From Fulvia fulva (Eukaryota > Ascomycota > Dothideomycetes > Mycosphaerellales > Mycosphaerellaceae): 64,000 bases of DNA. The position numbers and the translations under genes were made by a program. This document shows, one piece after another, positions 35,194 to 45,438 of the stretch; positions within the stretch are counted from its first letter, which is position 1, and the number at the start of each line of letters is the position of its first letter. The DNA is taken from positions 5,704,001 through 5,768,000 of the forward strand of contig NC_063013.1 in assembly GCF_020509005.1 (NCBI RefSeq), in the 5' to 3' direction. Below the pieces are notes generated by a model. That model ran no database searches, was not told where the DNA came from, and saw nothing but the letters and a program-made list of their open reading frames with translations.

Positions 35194-37062
35194 CTAATCT
35201 TGCCTTCGCAGGCCTCTCAATCGCCACCTCTCGAGCTCCAAGTCCATCTTCATTGTAAAGCCTTTAGCTTTGCTCTCGAGCTGGTCGGACCGATTTGCAG
35301 TCATTGCATCGGAGCTGTCATCGTCAAGACCATGTAGCACATGAGCCAGACTAGAGCTTTTCCACAGCGGCAGGCCTCTCCGTGCGGTTAGGGTAATGGT
35401 CACTACAACGAAGCAGACCGTGAGACCTAGCAGCACCAAAGGCAGGATCGCCCACTCCCAGCGTGCGTGTACTAGGTTCTGCGCTGTGAAAGCCGTGCCT
35501 GCCACGCTTTGCTCTTCAGCACCAGCACTTCTCACATGGTTCGTTAGACTAGTCGCAACCCTTTCCATGATTGCACTGGGTCCACGCATTTCCCAGGCTT
35601 GTGTGGCGTTGGCGTGTTCAAGCTGAGTTGAGTAGAAAGCTTGAGGTACATCGTTCCGAGATTGTGCCATCAAGAACTGAGTGTTGTAGCCAGAGGAATA
35701 CACAAGCTGCAGCACGAAACCGAGCCAGTTACGCAGCAAGTTGTACGAGTCTAGATTGTATATGTACGAGGTATCGTCGCCGGGAGGACGTAATTCCAGC
35801 TTCCTGGGAATCAACACATTGCAGGTGGAGTACTGTGAAATCGGAGACAGCTCGTTGCAGCCTTCTCTGTACGTACAGTTACACATCGATTTGAGAGCCG
35901 GATTTTCGCTCAATGTTGCATTGACAGGAGGCCAAATATCTGTTACTGTCTCTTTGTACTCGCCATTGGCCATGACTGCATCGTAGGTCTTGACACACGG
36001 CCATAACACGCATTCAGCAGCGTTGGCACGCGTACTGTTGGTGTCTCTGAGCAGCGTGGCATTCACAGGCGGAAGATAGATGAAGCTGAGATCGATTATG
36101 CTTTGGTTTGCAAACTTCTGGTCGAAAGCCAAACTGTTCCATGATCCGGCTACCATCCAGCCCGCGGAGGAGTCACCGCCAAGGAGGCTTATGGACTGGT
36201 TGAGACCGGAGCCAATGCCACCATTCGGCAGTGTCCAGACCGGATAATCAGGGTTGGTGCTACTCACAAACACTCTCGAGGTGATGTTTGCGCAAGCATT
36301 ACATACTCCAAGAGAGCTGAATCTGGGCCATGTGCAGTTACCAGTTGGCCATACTGGCATTATCGCGGCGGTATTACTCAGCTCTGTGTCGAATATGCCG
36401 GAGTACACAGCACCCTTCATACTCATGTTGAGGATCGGATTGGAAGCACCGTCATTCTCATGTCCCGTGATCGATATGATTCGTGACACGCTGGCATTCC
36501 CAGTTGCAACCGTACTGAGCGAAAGAATAGGTATCTGTTGCAGAGAAGGCTCCGCGGCGATCGCGGCGATCGTGAGCCCAGCGCCCAAAGAGACGATGTT
36601 CCAGAGTCGTGGGTAGCACCGTAGGACAAGGCTACCCCATGGGCCGCGACTCGCACTGTCATATCGCTCAAAGTCCACGACTGGTCGTTGCTGATTCCAG
36701 AACCAGTACCATTTCAGCTGGCTGATGGCTTCCGCAGTGGGGAGTACTATGGATGCCTTCGCGATACCAGCGAGAATGGAGACCAGACCGTTGACCGTCA
36801 GGCCATAGCTCCAATCAGGTACTGGCTTGCCGTTGAAGATGGACAGAATACATATTATCGCACCGATGCAAAGCGTACTGGTCAGTAAGCCTAGCAGTTC
36901 CCACAGCCAGAGGTTGAGGCTTATTAGACGAATGGTATGTTGAAGTCTCCCTCGGGTGTTCCACGGACTCGGGACTTGCTTGTCGCGGGATGGAGGAGTA
37001 GTGTCGCGAGGATGAGACATGGACAGAGCTGTTCCAGAAGGTTGTTCAAGCCAGCTAGACAC
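35194..37062 (-). CDS. DUF3176 fungal membrane protein
   Basis: A single exon of 622 residues. After a polar N-terminus come the family's conserved blocks: the first two membrane segments (LLGLLTSTLCIGAIICIL), a GKPVPDWSYGLTVNGLVSIL motif, EAISQLKWYWFW and the DFERYDSASRGPWGSL motif, then another membrane segment, a long extracellular-type domain with Cys residues and N-glycosylation sites, and a last membrane helix near residue 555. This order is characteristic of the DUF3176 family, which is widespread in filamentous fungi and has no assigned function. It probably sits in the plasma membrane; that is an inference from topology. Confidence 0.88.
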   Translation of the reverse strand: MSSWLEQPSGTALSMSHPRDTTPPSRDKQVPSPWNTRGRLQHTIRLISLNLWLWELLGLLTSTLCIGAIICILSIFNGKPVPDWSYGLTVNGLVSILAGIAKASIVLPTAEAISQLKWYWFWNQQRPVVDFERYDSASRGPWGSLVLRCYPRLWNIVSLGAGLTIAAIAAEPSLQQIPILSLSTVATGNASVSRIISITGHENDGASNPILNMSMKGAVYSGIFDTELSNTAAIMPVWPTGNCTWPRFSSLGVCNACANITSRVFVSSTNPDYPVWTLPNGGIGSGLNQSISLLGGDSSAGWMVAGSWNSLAFDQKFANQSIIDLSFIYLPPVNATLLRDTNSTRANAAECVLWPCVKTYDAVMANGEYKETVTDIWPPVNATLSENPALKSMCNCTYREGCNELSPISQYSTCNVLIPRKLELRPPGDDTSYIYNLDSYNLLRNWLGFVLQLVYSSGYNTQFLMAQSRNDVPQAFYSTQLEHANATQAWEMRGPSAIMERVATSLTNHVRSAGAEEQSVAGTAFTAQNLVHARWEWAILPLVLLGLTVCFVVVTITLTARRGLPLWKSSSLAHVLHGLDDDSSDAMTANRSDQLESKAKGFTMKMDLELERWRLRGLRRQD

Positions 37063-37258
37063 GCAGATGGTCGCACTGCATTGTTCTCACGTCCACTGCG
37101 CAACAATATACTGCAGCTGTGCCGCAATTGCAAGCGCCGAGAGCCACTGCATATCCATCTAAGAGCTGACAAGGTCGCGAGAGCATATCGTTTGCGCTAA
37201 GCGCCGACCATGGGCGGCTCACGAAACAATCAAGCGAGCCAGGCGACTGAGCGTCGAT

Positions 37259-38935
37259 TCACATGAAGTTCTGCAGTCTATCCTCGTCCTCTGCTTTCGG
37301 CACCATAACATAATCTCCTGTCGAATGTGCGCCCGCAAGTAGCTTCTTGGCGACAACAGAGATCCGCCTTACGCCTTCACGCAGTTTGGGCTCATCTTCG
37401 AAAGCGAAGCACAAGCGTATGTCATGCTCGAACTTGGCACTATCATCCGCAGGTACCTCGAAGATGCTACCTGGTGCAATGATCAATGCTTCAGCTTCTT
37501 GACACCTTTTCGTCAGCTCGATGGCCTTGATCTCGTGCGGAAGTCCCAGCCATATGAAGTATCCGCCTACGACATCGCGGTCCGGCTGTGACAAGCTGAA
37601 GCCTAGTGGAAGTAAGTGCTCTTTCGCTGCTTTCGCCATAGTGTTGTATCTCGAGGCATAAGCCGGCTGTAGCACGTCGGAAATGTGCTTCTGTACCTGG
37701 CCGGACACCAGCATCCTGGAAATGTAAATGCTCGTGAGATGTGATGGAGCGCCGCCTGATCGTTGGGCGCCTCTGTCATTCTGTGCATCAGTATCTTGGT
37801 ATATGCCAATGTCATACAAATCGCACGACGCACGAAAATATGGTCAAACGTCGCCTTGCGACCTGGGCACTGTACTCAGTGATGCAGGTACCGCGCTGCG
37901 ATGTCAGGTCCAGAACAGGAAAAGTAGCACTTACGCTTGAGAAACGCCGTAGGAGAACTTCTCTGCGCCTTCGACCCAGCCGCACCGAAGCCCTGGCCCT
38001 AGCAGTTTGGAGAAAGTGCCATTGGAGCACACGTTTCCAAAACCATCAGCACCATCTCGCTCGGGCCCGCCGTCCAGCTCCCGATCCACGTCCACTAGGC
38101 GCGGTAAGTGTGATGTCTTCATCATCTCGAGCTTTGTTCCTGATCCGTTGAGCTGGTTCTGAGACACATCTGCTGGCCACTGCAGGAAGTCATACACATC
38201 ATCACATGACACTAGCATGTCATACTCTCGTGCTAGTTGCACGAGCTCGCGTCGCCTCCTGAGACTCATCGTCCTCGAGGAAGGATTCGAGAACGTAGGA
38301 ACGCAGTAGAGGACGTGCTTGTAGACCTTTGCTCGCTCCCTGTGCGGCTTGTATCGTGGAGCAGTATTTCCTTCTTTTTTTGCCTTGGCCTCGCTCTGTT
38401 CGAGCTCTCGCCGCAGATACTCAAGATCGATTCCTTCCTCATCCTCAGGCACAGCACGCTGCTTGTCGCCATGAAACCCGGCGTCTTCGAAGACTCGGAA
38501 TGCCAGCATGTAGGCCGGGCTTACGAACCATACGTTGCGCGTATACTCGGGATCGGTGTAGACGCTGAGCAGACATGCTAGGCTCTGCGATGCTCCGCCG
38601 TTGATGCATATGCGGCCAGCTGAAATGGACGCGGTGGGTTTGTAGAAGGACGTCAGCCAGGAAGCGATAGCCACTCTGGCTGGTTCGTAGCCAGGGTCTG
38701 GTCCATACCATAGCCCATCGTAAGCTACGGAAGTGTCGCTGAGCACTGCATTAGCTGCCTCTTTAATTAGCTCGACGGGCAGCAGTGAACTGCTCGGCCA
38801 GCCGCGAAGGAGATTGATGGCAGGCTTAATCTCATCCTCCAAGCCCGCAGGCGTCGCACTATAGTTGGTAGACATATCCGTGTTTGCCGACCAGAGGAGG
38901 TGCTTTACGAGGTGTATGAGATTGAATGTTGACAT
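37259..38935 (-). CDS. PLP-dependent aminotransferase (class I/II)
   Basis: Two exons on the minus strand, 38935-37935 and 37772-37259, with a 162-bp intron (GTAAGT..CAG), give about 504 residues. Family blocks are INLLRGWPSSSLLP at the N-terminus, GDKQ and VPTFSNPSSRTMS in the large domain, CDDVYDFL, and SNGTFSK with the PLP Lys encoded at 38006-38008 (about Lys310), followed by GPGLRCGWVEG. After splicing, QRSGGAPSHLTS continues the expected sequence. It resembles the YER152C / aromatic-2-aminoadipate-type transaminases. The start is uncertain: 38875 is an alternative, and an in-frame ATG at 39130 would add a Cys-Ala-Ser repeat. The intron is long for this window, so its acceptor is the least certain point. 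Confidence 0.87.
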
Positions 38936-39806
38936 GGCGGCTGTTCGATAGCAACCGCTAGCACAACTAGCACAACTAGCACAACTAGCACAAACTTCAA
39001 TGACGAATGCGTCAGATTGTGGGAAGCAAAGACGGCGTCGTCGTATGCACTCAGCACTGCAATACGGAGGAACGTGCCGATGCCGCTGATATCGATACTC
39101 GTGTTGAAATGTTAAAGGTACAGTATACATACGTTGGCACAGCAGTGCTCAGCATCATAGCATGTCAATCGATGCCTATTGCGCCATACCGGCAGTCGTC
39201 TCAAACCTTTGGCCACCGCACCCGTCCTATGTTTAGACAGCTCGTGGCCTTGGCACACATGGCGTCCCTCAAACAAACAGGCTGACGCCCGGCGGCTGGT
39301 CGAGTCCCAAATCCGTACATGTACCCGCCCCCAATGCAAGGCTGGAAAGGCTTGCCCACGCTTGCCTCTCGCTTTCATAACAATTGATGTGATGTTGGCT
39401 ACAGTAGTCCTCACGGATCGCGGATCTACGAGACATGGGTGGAGAACCTTCTCAAAGCACTGCACGACCCACGACCCTTGAGCTCCGCCCCGACCACATT
39501 ACGTAGCTGCACATGGGTCGCCAGTAGACTAGTAGTTCTTCTTCGCGCGGCTATGTATAATGTACCTGCTTGCCTGCGCCGCAGTCGACGGACGTGTGTG
39601 TTGTTCTGCTTTGAAACTCGGCCATGCCCTACTCGCAGGAGGCACATGCAGCCCACTCCTCTTCCTCCTGACACCCGACATTCACCTGAGCAGCCTGGTC
39701 GCTTTTCTTCGCAAGCATCACGTTCGCTTGAAACTTATTGCTATTGATTGCTGCTGCGTGATCGCATGACCGATCATAATCCACCGCAGTCAAGACTCGA
39801 GCCACC
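38936..39806. other. Divergent promoter interval between the aminotransferase and DUF8004-like genes
   Basis: About 870 bp between starts on opposite strands. The only distinct structure is a four-unit 9-bp repeat at 38958-38993. No further gene was recognised. Confidence 0.55.
38958..38993. repeat. Four tandem copies of a 9-bp unit (CTAGCACAA)
   Basis: Perfect or near-perfect 9-bp repeats lie 23 bp upstream of the aminotransferase start used here. On the minus strand the unit reads in frame with the aminotransferase as repeated Cys-Ala-Ser, because nine is a multiple of three and no stop intervenes. Confidence 0.9.
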
Positions 39807-42497
39807 ATGTCGCGGCGCTTATCAGCAATCTTCACCTCTGGCCTATCTTCCGAGGACAGATCGGGTCCAGCCAGCGGGTCTGCCTCTCCACGACGAATGT
39901 CGCCGACCGACACGCGCTCCAAGTCCCCGGGCAAGCTCTCCAAACAGCCGCCAGCCTACAACACCGCGCGAAGACCCTCTGGGCAGCAGTTCTTGACCCC
40001 TGCCGAGCCAACGCTACCGAGTCTCCAGCAGCTTCAAGATGGCGATGCTGCTCTTATGCCCCCGCCCAGCATCACCGCCGCTGGCTACCACGCGCGGAAC
40101 GAATCGCGAGACCGTTCGAGGCCTGGCACGCCAGGAAACTACAGCAGACCTGTGACACCGAGTATACAGCTGCCCGACCAGCCATCCATCACCCCGCAAT
40201 CGCCAAATGATGCTGCAAAAGAGAAGAAGAAACATTGGTGGAGCTCAAACAAGAAGAAAGACGATGCAAGCAATGGCCCAGTCGCCTGGATCGCGGGACA
40301 CCCGCAGCGAGTACCATACGATACAGATGGGCTTATCAATCCGCAACCCGCACAAGATCTCTGGGACAACACAGACGGCAACTGCTTTGTGTATCTGTAC
40401 CCTCGGACTTCTGGGCGAGGAGCGACGTTCAAGGTCGACTCGGCCGTATTTGCTTCGTCGCCAGTCTTGACGAAGCTGGCATTTGGCGACATCTACAGCA
40501 ATGCAGCGGTCGTATCTGGAGACCGAAGGCAGATGCCTCTTGAAGCACGGACGCAACATCTATCTATGAACGACCCTGCAACACCTCCATTGAGCCCCAA
40601 ACGTAACGCAGAAGGCACTAGCTCGACATCCTCGCGAGACTCTCGTGGCCACTATTCCCAGTTTTCGGAGGCCCAGGAAGCGCATCTCTATCTGCCCGTC
40701 AAGCTCAGTTCTGATGGCGCAGCACACACACCCCAGGGTCCAACTTCTACAAGGCCTGATGGTGAGAAGGGCGCTATGGAGGACCTGCAAACGTTGATCG
40801 ACTACCGCAACTTCTTCGCCTTCCTTTGCGGACAGTCGCTTGTGGCGACCGAACGACGAAGCACTTTCTTCCATATCTTCCTGACCATTGCCGGAATCTT
40901 GAAGTCGTTCCAGTTCAGTAATGTCGACGGGTCCACATACGGCGAAGTTGCGAACTCGAGCTTTGACAACTATATTGAGGAACTGGGACTCGCTGATGTC
41001 AGAACCAGTCGCGAAAAGACCATTGAAGGTGCTGTCTTGGGTGAGCGCATGAAGAATGTCTTGCTTTACAACGAAGCCTTCACACATGCTGTTGGGAAGC
41101 ACAGCGATCTCTTGGCGCTGAAGAGCCCCAAATTCGCCATGATTTCTCCCATCACCCAGAATCGGCTCACGCGCGCTGCAATGGACCTTGAAAAGCGCGT
41201 TGCGTCAATCAGATTGATTATGACCGACTTCGATTTCCCTTTCCTGTTCTCAGGGATCATGAACTCCAAGACTTCGATCGAACGAAAAGAGGGCGTGCGA
41301 TTCGACCAATGGAAGGAGCATTTCTTGGGCATGCGCAAGTTCATCATGGGTATGTACAAGCAGCGATACGGCGACTGGCCGCCAAAGGCTAGCAGCAAGA
41401 AAAACAGCCTGGAAACCTCTGGCCTGAATAGACTCGTGCTTCGGGATGTGTACCATGATCTTTCATCTTTGTACGATCTTCTGGTCGACCGGAATCACTT
41501 GACCACCCGGACGATCGATGGCGTCAACGAGGATGGAGGCCGAGATGAACCGGTTGTACGAGGCCTAAGAGCTGTCCTCTCGGAATATGATCGTTCCTCA
41601 CCCCCGGTGAAGCCTCCGATGCCCTTCGACTTGCCTAGACTCCCATCCTTGAAGCACACGCGACCCGAGTTCGGACAGGATGCCAAGAAGGACGCCAAAG
41701 CTATGCAGAAGAAGATCAAGGACGACGAGCTCCAGAAGCTGTTGCGGTCAAGCTGGAACGACGATGCAAGAGTTACACCTTTCGTCGATGCCTTCCGAGA
41801 GATGGAGAAACGTGCTGCTCATGGCTGCACGATGCACGAACTAGAAGACATCCGGATAGGACAATGGATCTTCATGTACACGGTTCTCCAAGCTTTACCC
41901 ATGTTGGCTTGTGACGCGCCTGGACTGAAATGGACAAAAGCTGTGGAGTACTTCCTCTGCGAACCACCTCGTTCCGGCGTGCCTTGGGCCAACCCTAACG
42001 CCGCTGGAGCCGGAGGCAATCGCAGGACATGGTTCTCTGTCGGCGGCGAAGGCGGTGGAGTTGTGAGTCTACCTTCAGACATCGTCGAGCACGGTGTTGA
42101 GGGTATATACCGTCGAAGCCACTGCTGGGAGATGGCTGAGAAGTGGTGTGCGTCCAATCCTATCTTGAGTGCTGCTTTGAACATGCAACAACAGAGCAAT
42201 ACGGGCGCCGAATATGATGACCCGCTTCCGGCGCCGCCTTCAGGCAACGATCTCCTTCGGCCAGACAGCCGTACCAGCAATCGTAGTGGCACGAGCAGGG
42301 CTAGTAAGCGGTACTCGTCGTTTGGACTGGGGCTGGAAGCTCTGCCACTTCCTGCCGGTGTTACGCCTGATGGCAGCGCGCCGAGTCCTATGGAAAGGCC
42401 AAGAACTCCTGCGCATTCTGTTGATACCAGCAAGACGTTTGACTCGATCTTGGGTGGCACAGATGTCAAAAATGCCAAGGGAAAGAAGAAGAAGTGA
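39807..42497 (+). CDS. Large conserved fungal protein of unknown function (DUF8004-like)
   Basis: A single exon of 896 residues. The first 170 are Ser/Pro-rich and likely disordered, ending in a Lys-rich KEKKKHWWSSNKKK patch. Then a globular region starts with an NCFVYLYP segment, and a well-conserved helical core begins near residue 330 (LIDYRNFFAFLCGQSLVATE) and runs past DLSSLYDLLVDRNHL. The C-terminus is again Ser/Pro-rich with a basic KGKKKK end. I recall this core as a Dothideomycete/Eurotiomycete family labelled DUF8004, with no known biochemical role; that name is from memory and should be verified. There is no signal peptide or membrane segment, so the protein is probably cytoplasmic or peripheral. 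Confidence 0.8.
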   Translation: MSRRLSAIFTSGLSSEDRSGPASGSASPRRMSPTDTRSKSPGKLSKQPPAYNTARRPSGQQFLTPAEPTLPSLQQLQDGDAALMPPPSITAAGYHARNESRDRSRPGTPGNYSRPVTPSIQLPDQPSITPQSPNDAAKEKKKHWWSSNKKKDDASNGPVAWIAGHPQRVPYDTDGLINPQPAQDLWDNTDGNCFVYLYPRTSGRGATFKVDSAVFASSPVLTKLAFGDIYSNAAVVSGDRRQMPLEARTQHLSMNDPATPPLSPKRNAEGTSSTSSRDSRGHYSQFSEAQEAHLYLPVKLSSDGAAHTPQGPTSTRPDGEKGAMEDLQTLIDYRNFFAFLCGQSLVATERRSTFFHIFLTIAGILKSFQFSNVDGSTYGEVANSSFDNYIEELGLADVRTSREKTIEGAVLGERMKNVLLYNEAFTHAVGKHSDLLALKSPKFAMISPITQNRLTRAAMDLEKRVASIRLIMTDFDFPFLFSGIMNSKTSIERKEGVRFDQWKEHFLGMRKFIMGMYKQRYGDWPPKASSKKNSLETSGLNRLVLRDVYHDLSSLYDLLVDRNHLTTRTIDGVNEDGGRDEPVVRGLRAVLSEYDRSSPPVKPPMPFDLPRLPSLKHTRPEFGQDAKKDAKAMQKKIKDDELQKLLRSSWNDDARVTPFVDAFREMEKRAAHGCTMHELEDIRIGQWIFMYTVLQALPMLACDAPGLKWTKAVEYFLCEPPRSGVPWANPNAAGAGGNRRTWFSVGGEGGGVVSLPSDIVEHGVEGIYRRSHCWEMAEKWCASNPILSAALNMQQQSNTGAEYDDPLPAPPSGNDLLRPDSRTSNRSGTSRASKRYSSFGLGLEALPLPAGVTPDGSAPSPMERPRTPAHSVDTSKTFDSILGGTDVKNAKGKKKK

Positions 42498-42630
42498 TCT
42501 CGATCTTCCAACACAAACGCTTGGTCAGTTGAATGGTCTGGAGACTGCTCCTGATGATACTCCTAGCGGTTCTTAGCCCTTGTGTAAGACATGTACAGTG
42601 ACATACTGTTACGATAATGATCATTACCTC

Positions 42631-44202
42631 TCATACTGTGTTGGCTCCAATTTTCTTTGATGCTTCGCTTGTCTTGATTATGTGTGGTGCCTCTTCATCT
42701 TCATGTATCGTGTGAAACGGCGGTCGCGAGTCAGCAGGATGAGAGTTTGGCATATTCGAAGCACTGTTCGTGGATGACGCGGAAGCGCTGAGTCCTGTGC
42801 TGCCACTTGCCGAGCTGCCACTCTGAAACGACCATCCAAGCCCAGGATTTGTGAGTTCGGTCATCAAAGGTGTAGGCAGAACAAGCTGTATCGCTGGTCG
42901 TTCAGGTCTCTTGGTGCCGGTCGCTGGATATCGACGGGTGACCCTGATGATCCCCTCGAGCGAAACCACCAAGGACACAGTTTGAAGCGCAGAGGCATGA
43001 GCGCTGGCAAGGAACAACTGGAATGTCGTCAGAGATGCCTGTCGGGGTGAGCCACACCACGCACCAGATGATCGCTGTCTGCAACTCGGCAGCGGCGAAG
43101 ACAGTCGACATGATTCCAGTCCAGGTAAAGTCATGTATGACATCCGCCGATTTTGGTATTGCGTCGAACGCACTTTTCAGGCGAAGGATACTAGCTATGC
43201 ACGACGATGAACTGAGACCGAGCAGGACAATGGCGCCGATGCGCTTGGTGATAGGGAATTGTAGCCTCCACAACGATGGGACCAAAATACCGAGCATGAT
43301 CCAGCAAGTTGCGGCCTCGTAGGCGGACTGTGCGGCAACAGGCTGTCAGCGGGTTGCTCGAACATTGCATTCAGGCGTTGAATGATGCGCGACACTCTCT
43401 TGGTCATGACCTTCTTACCTGAATCTGCCAGAATCTGTCGTGGGGACTATCAGCATGGGGACTATGATGAGGACGCAGCTCACAATTGTAGCGTACAGCC
43501 TTTGATTGAGACATTTCGTGTGCTCGCTTTCACGCAGTGCCGTATCCCAAACCGCTTCGAGAGGAAAGCATGCAGTCATGACGACTGTAAAGGTGACAAT
43601 GCCGCCAGCGACCACGAAAGCCATCAGCGTCCAGATTAAGAAAGCAGTCTTGCGTGTCGGGAAGAGTCGAAGATACTGCACCAGGATGGACATCTTTGTT
43701 CCCGTGATTGAGAAGACCCATAAGGTGACCGCAACAAAGTTCATCTGCTTGGTGTCAGCGAGTGTTAGTGGGTCAAGATGATGCATCTCATACTTGCGCG
43801 ATCTTGTCTGCGTCGTGCATCGTCACTGCAATCAGATGACGGCCGTCACCGTAGTATATTTCTAGCGCAAGGTCAGCTCGCGCCACTGAAGCAGCAGCTT
43901 TCACAAACGGTAGCGGATGAAGACGGCCATAACGGTGCATATCACCTCCACTCCGACGTTAGCATCAGACCTTGACAAGTAGATGTAGTCAGGCTCCGTA
44001 CCATGCTCACAGCAATCAGCCAGTCGTCCAACGTAAGTCTCTGCAGACGGATCCAGATTCTAGTTGACACGAAGATGGCTGACAACGCATAGAAGGAAAA
44101 CAGGACCCCCAGGGCCATAGGCTGTCTGGTCTCACGAAACAGCCGCTCCTTCTCTTCAGGCGTAATGTTCGCAATGATCTGCGGGCTCGCTAATCGTGAC
44201 AT
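42631..44202 (-). CDS. Pth11-like / rhodopsin-domain seven-helix membrane protein
   Basis: Reconstructed from six exons on the minus strand: 44202-44002, 43945-43909, 43861-43794, 43744-43484, 43327-43061 and 43017-42631, giving about 406 residues. Typical family blocks are the RIWIRLQRLTLDDW stretch after helix 1, IYYGDGRHLIAV, KMSILVQYLRLFP, the single KCLN after helix 4, and WRLQFPITKRIGAIVLL. The C-terminal 110 residues are a Ser-rich cytoplasmic tail. The family consists of fungal surface receptors or sensors; the best known is PTH11. The N-terminal CFEM domain found in some members is absent. Intron 1 has a perfect TGCTAAC branch site. The second donor (GTTTGT), intron 4 (156 bp) and the last junction (43-bp intron) are less certain. 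Confidence 0.75.
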
Positions 44203-45438
44203 TGTCCCAGGATGATAGTGTGGCGGATACTGACATTGTTACGACGTGTTCAACCTGAAGCACAGCTGGTTGGTGACGGCAGAATCCATGGGGAGTACTT
44301 GCAAAGAGCACCATCAAGGATCCGGTACACGGCCGCGGTGTCAAATGCCGCATGCGATGCGGTACGTTCTTGTTGCTCCGCCCAGGGATCACCGGGGCCT
44401 TCCTCGCGCCCATGTCGAAGGTTGCTGCAAGGTACCTACCTAGGCAGTAATAAGTGGATGCGGACCTTGTGATTTCGGCCGCGAGACGACACGGGCAGTA
44501 CAAGGTGAAAAGCTAATGCAGCGTGCGCAAAGGCAAGTGCTGGTACGGCGAGTGCAGATGCTGCAGTGATATCAGGATGCAAGTTGGAGAAAGTAATCAT
44601 CAGTCTTCGAGCAGGAAGTGTTGAGCGTATGGCAAGATACCAACGGCGCATAGGTGTTGATGGGACCTCACTGTCGAAAGTCAGTTCCCAGATGCTTATG
44701 GCATGTAGTCATGCTGGGTTGGCCTTCTTTTCATCGTCGTCAAGGGTGATATTCGTATGCCCGTTGAGCTGTAAGCAGTGAGCACGTGAAGATGAGGGTA
44801 CGAAGGAATACGATGGACTTATCATGTGTCGTTGGAAGAATATAAAATGCGTTGCTGCTCGGATGTCGCGGCTGGCTTCCATGGGACCGTGTTGTTTCCG
44901 AGGGCCCCCAGCCTATCATGTCATTGACTGCCCTGATGTCTGCCATTTTATGCACCGCTGTGCCACTTATGTACATATGTACCTCTTTCTACGCTGCCGT
45001 TCACGTTGGTGGTGACATTATTGCTGCCGTCCGGCACGCCGGCTCCTTCGGCAGGCGTGAAGGGCTGCTGCGCTGCTGCGCTGCCTACATGTAGGATGCG
45101 AGGCCTGCGAGATAAACAAGGAAGACTTGGTCATGCACTGCTCCTTCTATCGCTCCCGTCTTGACATCTGTCGCCAACCCCGAACTCCTGCGAACACGCC
45201 TGCCAGATACATACGACGCACGAACATGCACAGCCCCTGGTAACCCTCCCAGGCCATCTCTATCCGCATCCTACGCAGTAGAAGCATCACATCATGTCGC
45301 GCCTTGTGTCAGGAACACTTGCCCCGTTCAATGCTGGCTCATCATCATTATTGCACTGACGACCTTGATCAGCATTTTGCCGCTGACGGGAACCTGGTGA
45401 TATGACTGCAGTCTGCAACATCCAGGCCAAGCTCTAAC
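44203..45438. other. Divergent promoter interval with no recognised gene
   Basis: About 1.2 kb between the Pth11-like gene (-) and the hydrolase gene (+). No reading frame with family features, and no repeat or RNA gene, was seen. Confidence 0.55.

Noticed and set aside
37773..37934. A mini-exon within the long aminotransferase intron
   Set aside because: Candidate pieces add residues not expected between SQ and the RSGGAPSHLTS block.
43018..43060. A 22-bp intron in the Pth11-like gene ending at the CAG at 43039
   Set aside because: Too short to be spliced; the 43-bp choice ending at 43018 keeps the frame and is more realistic.
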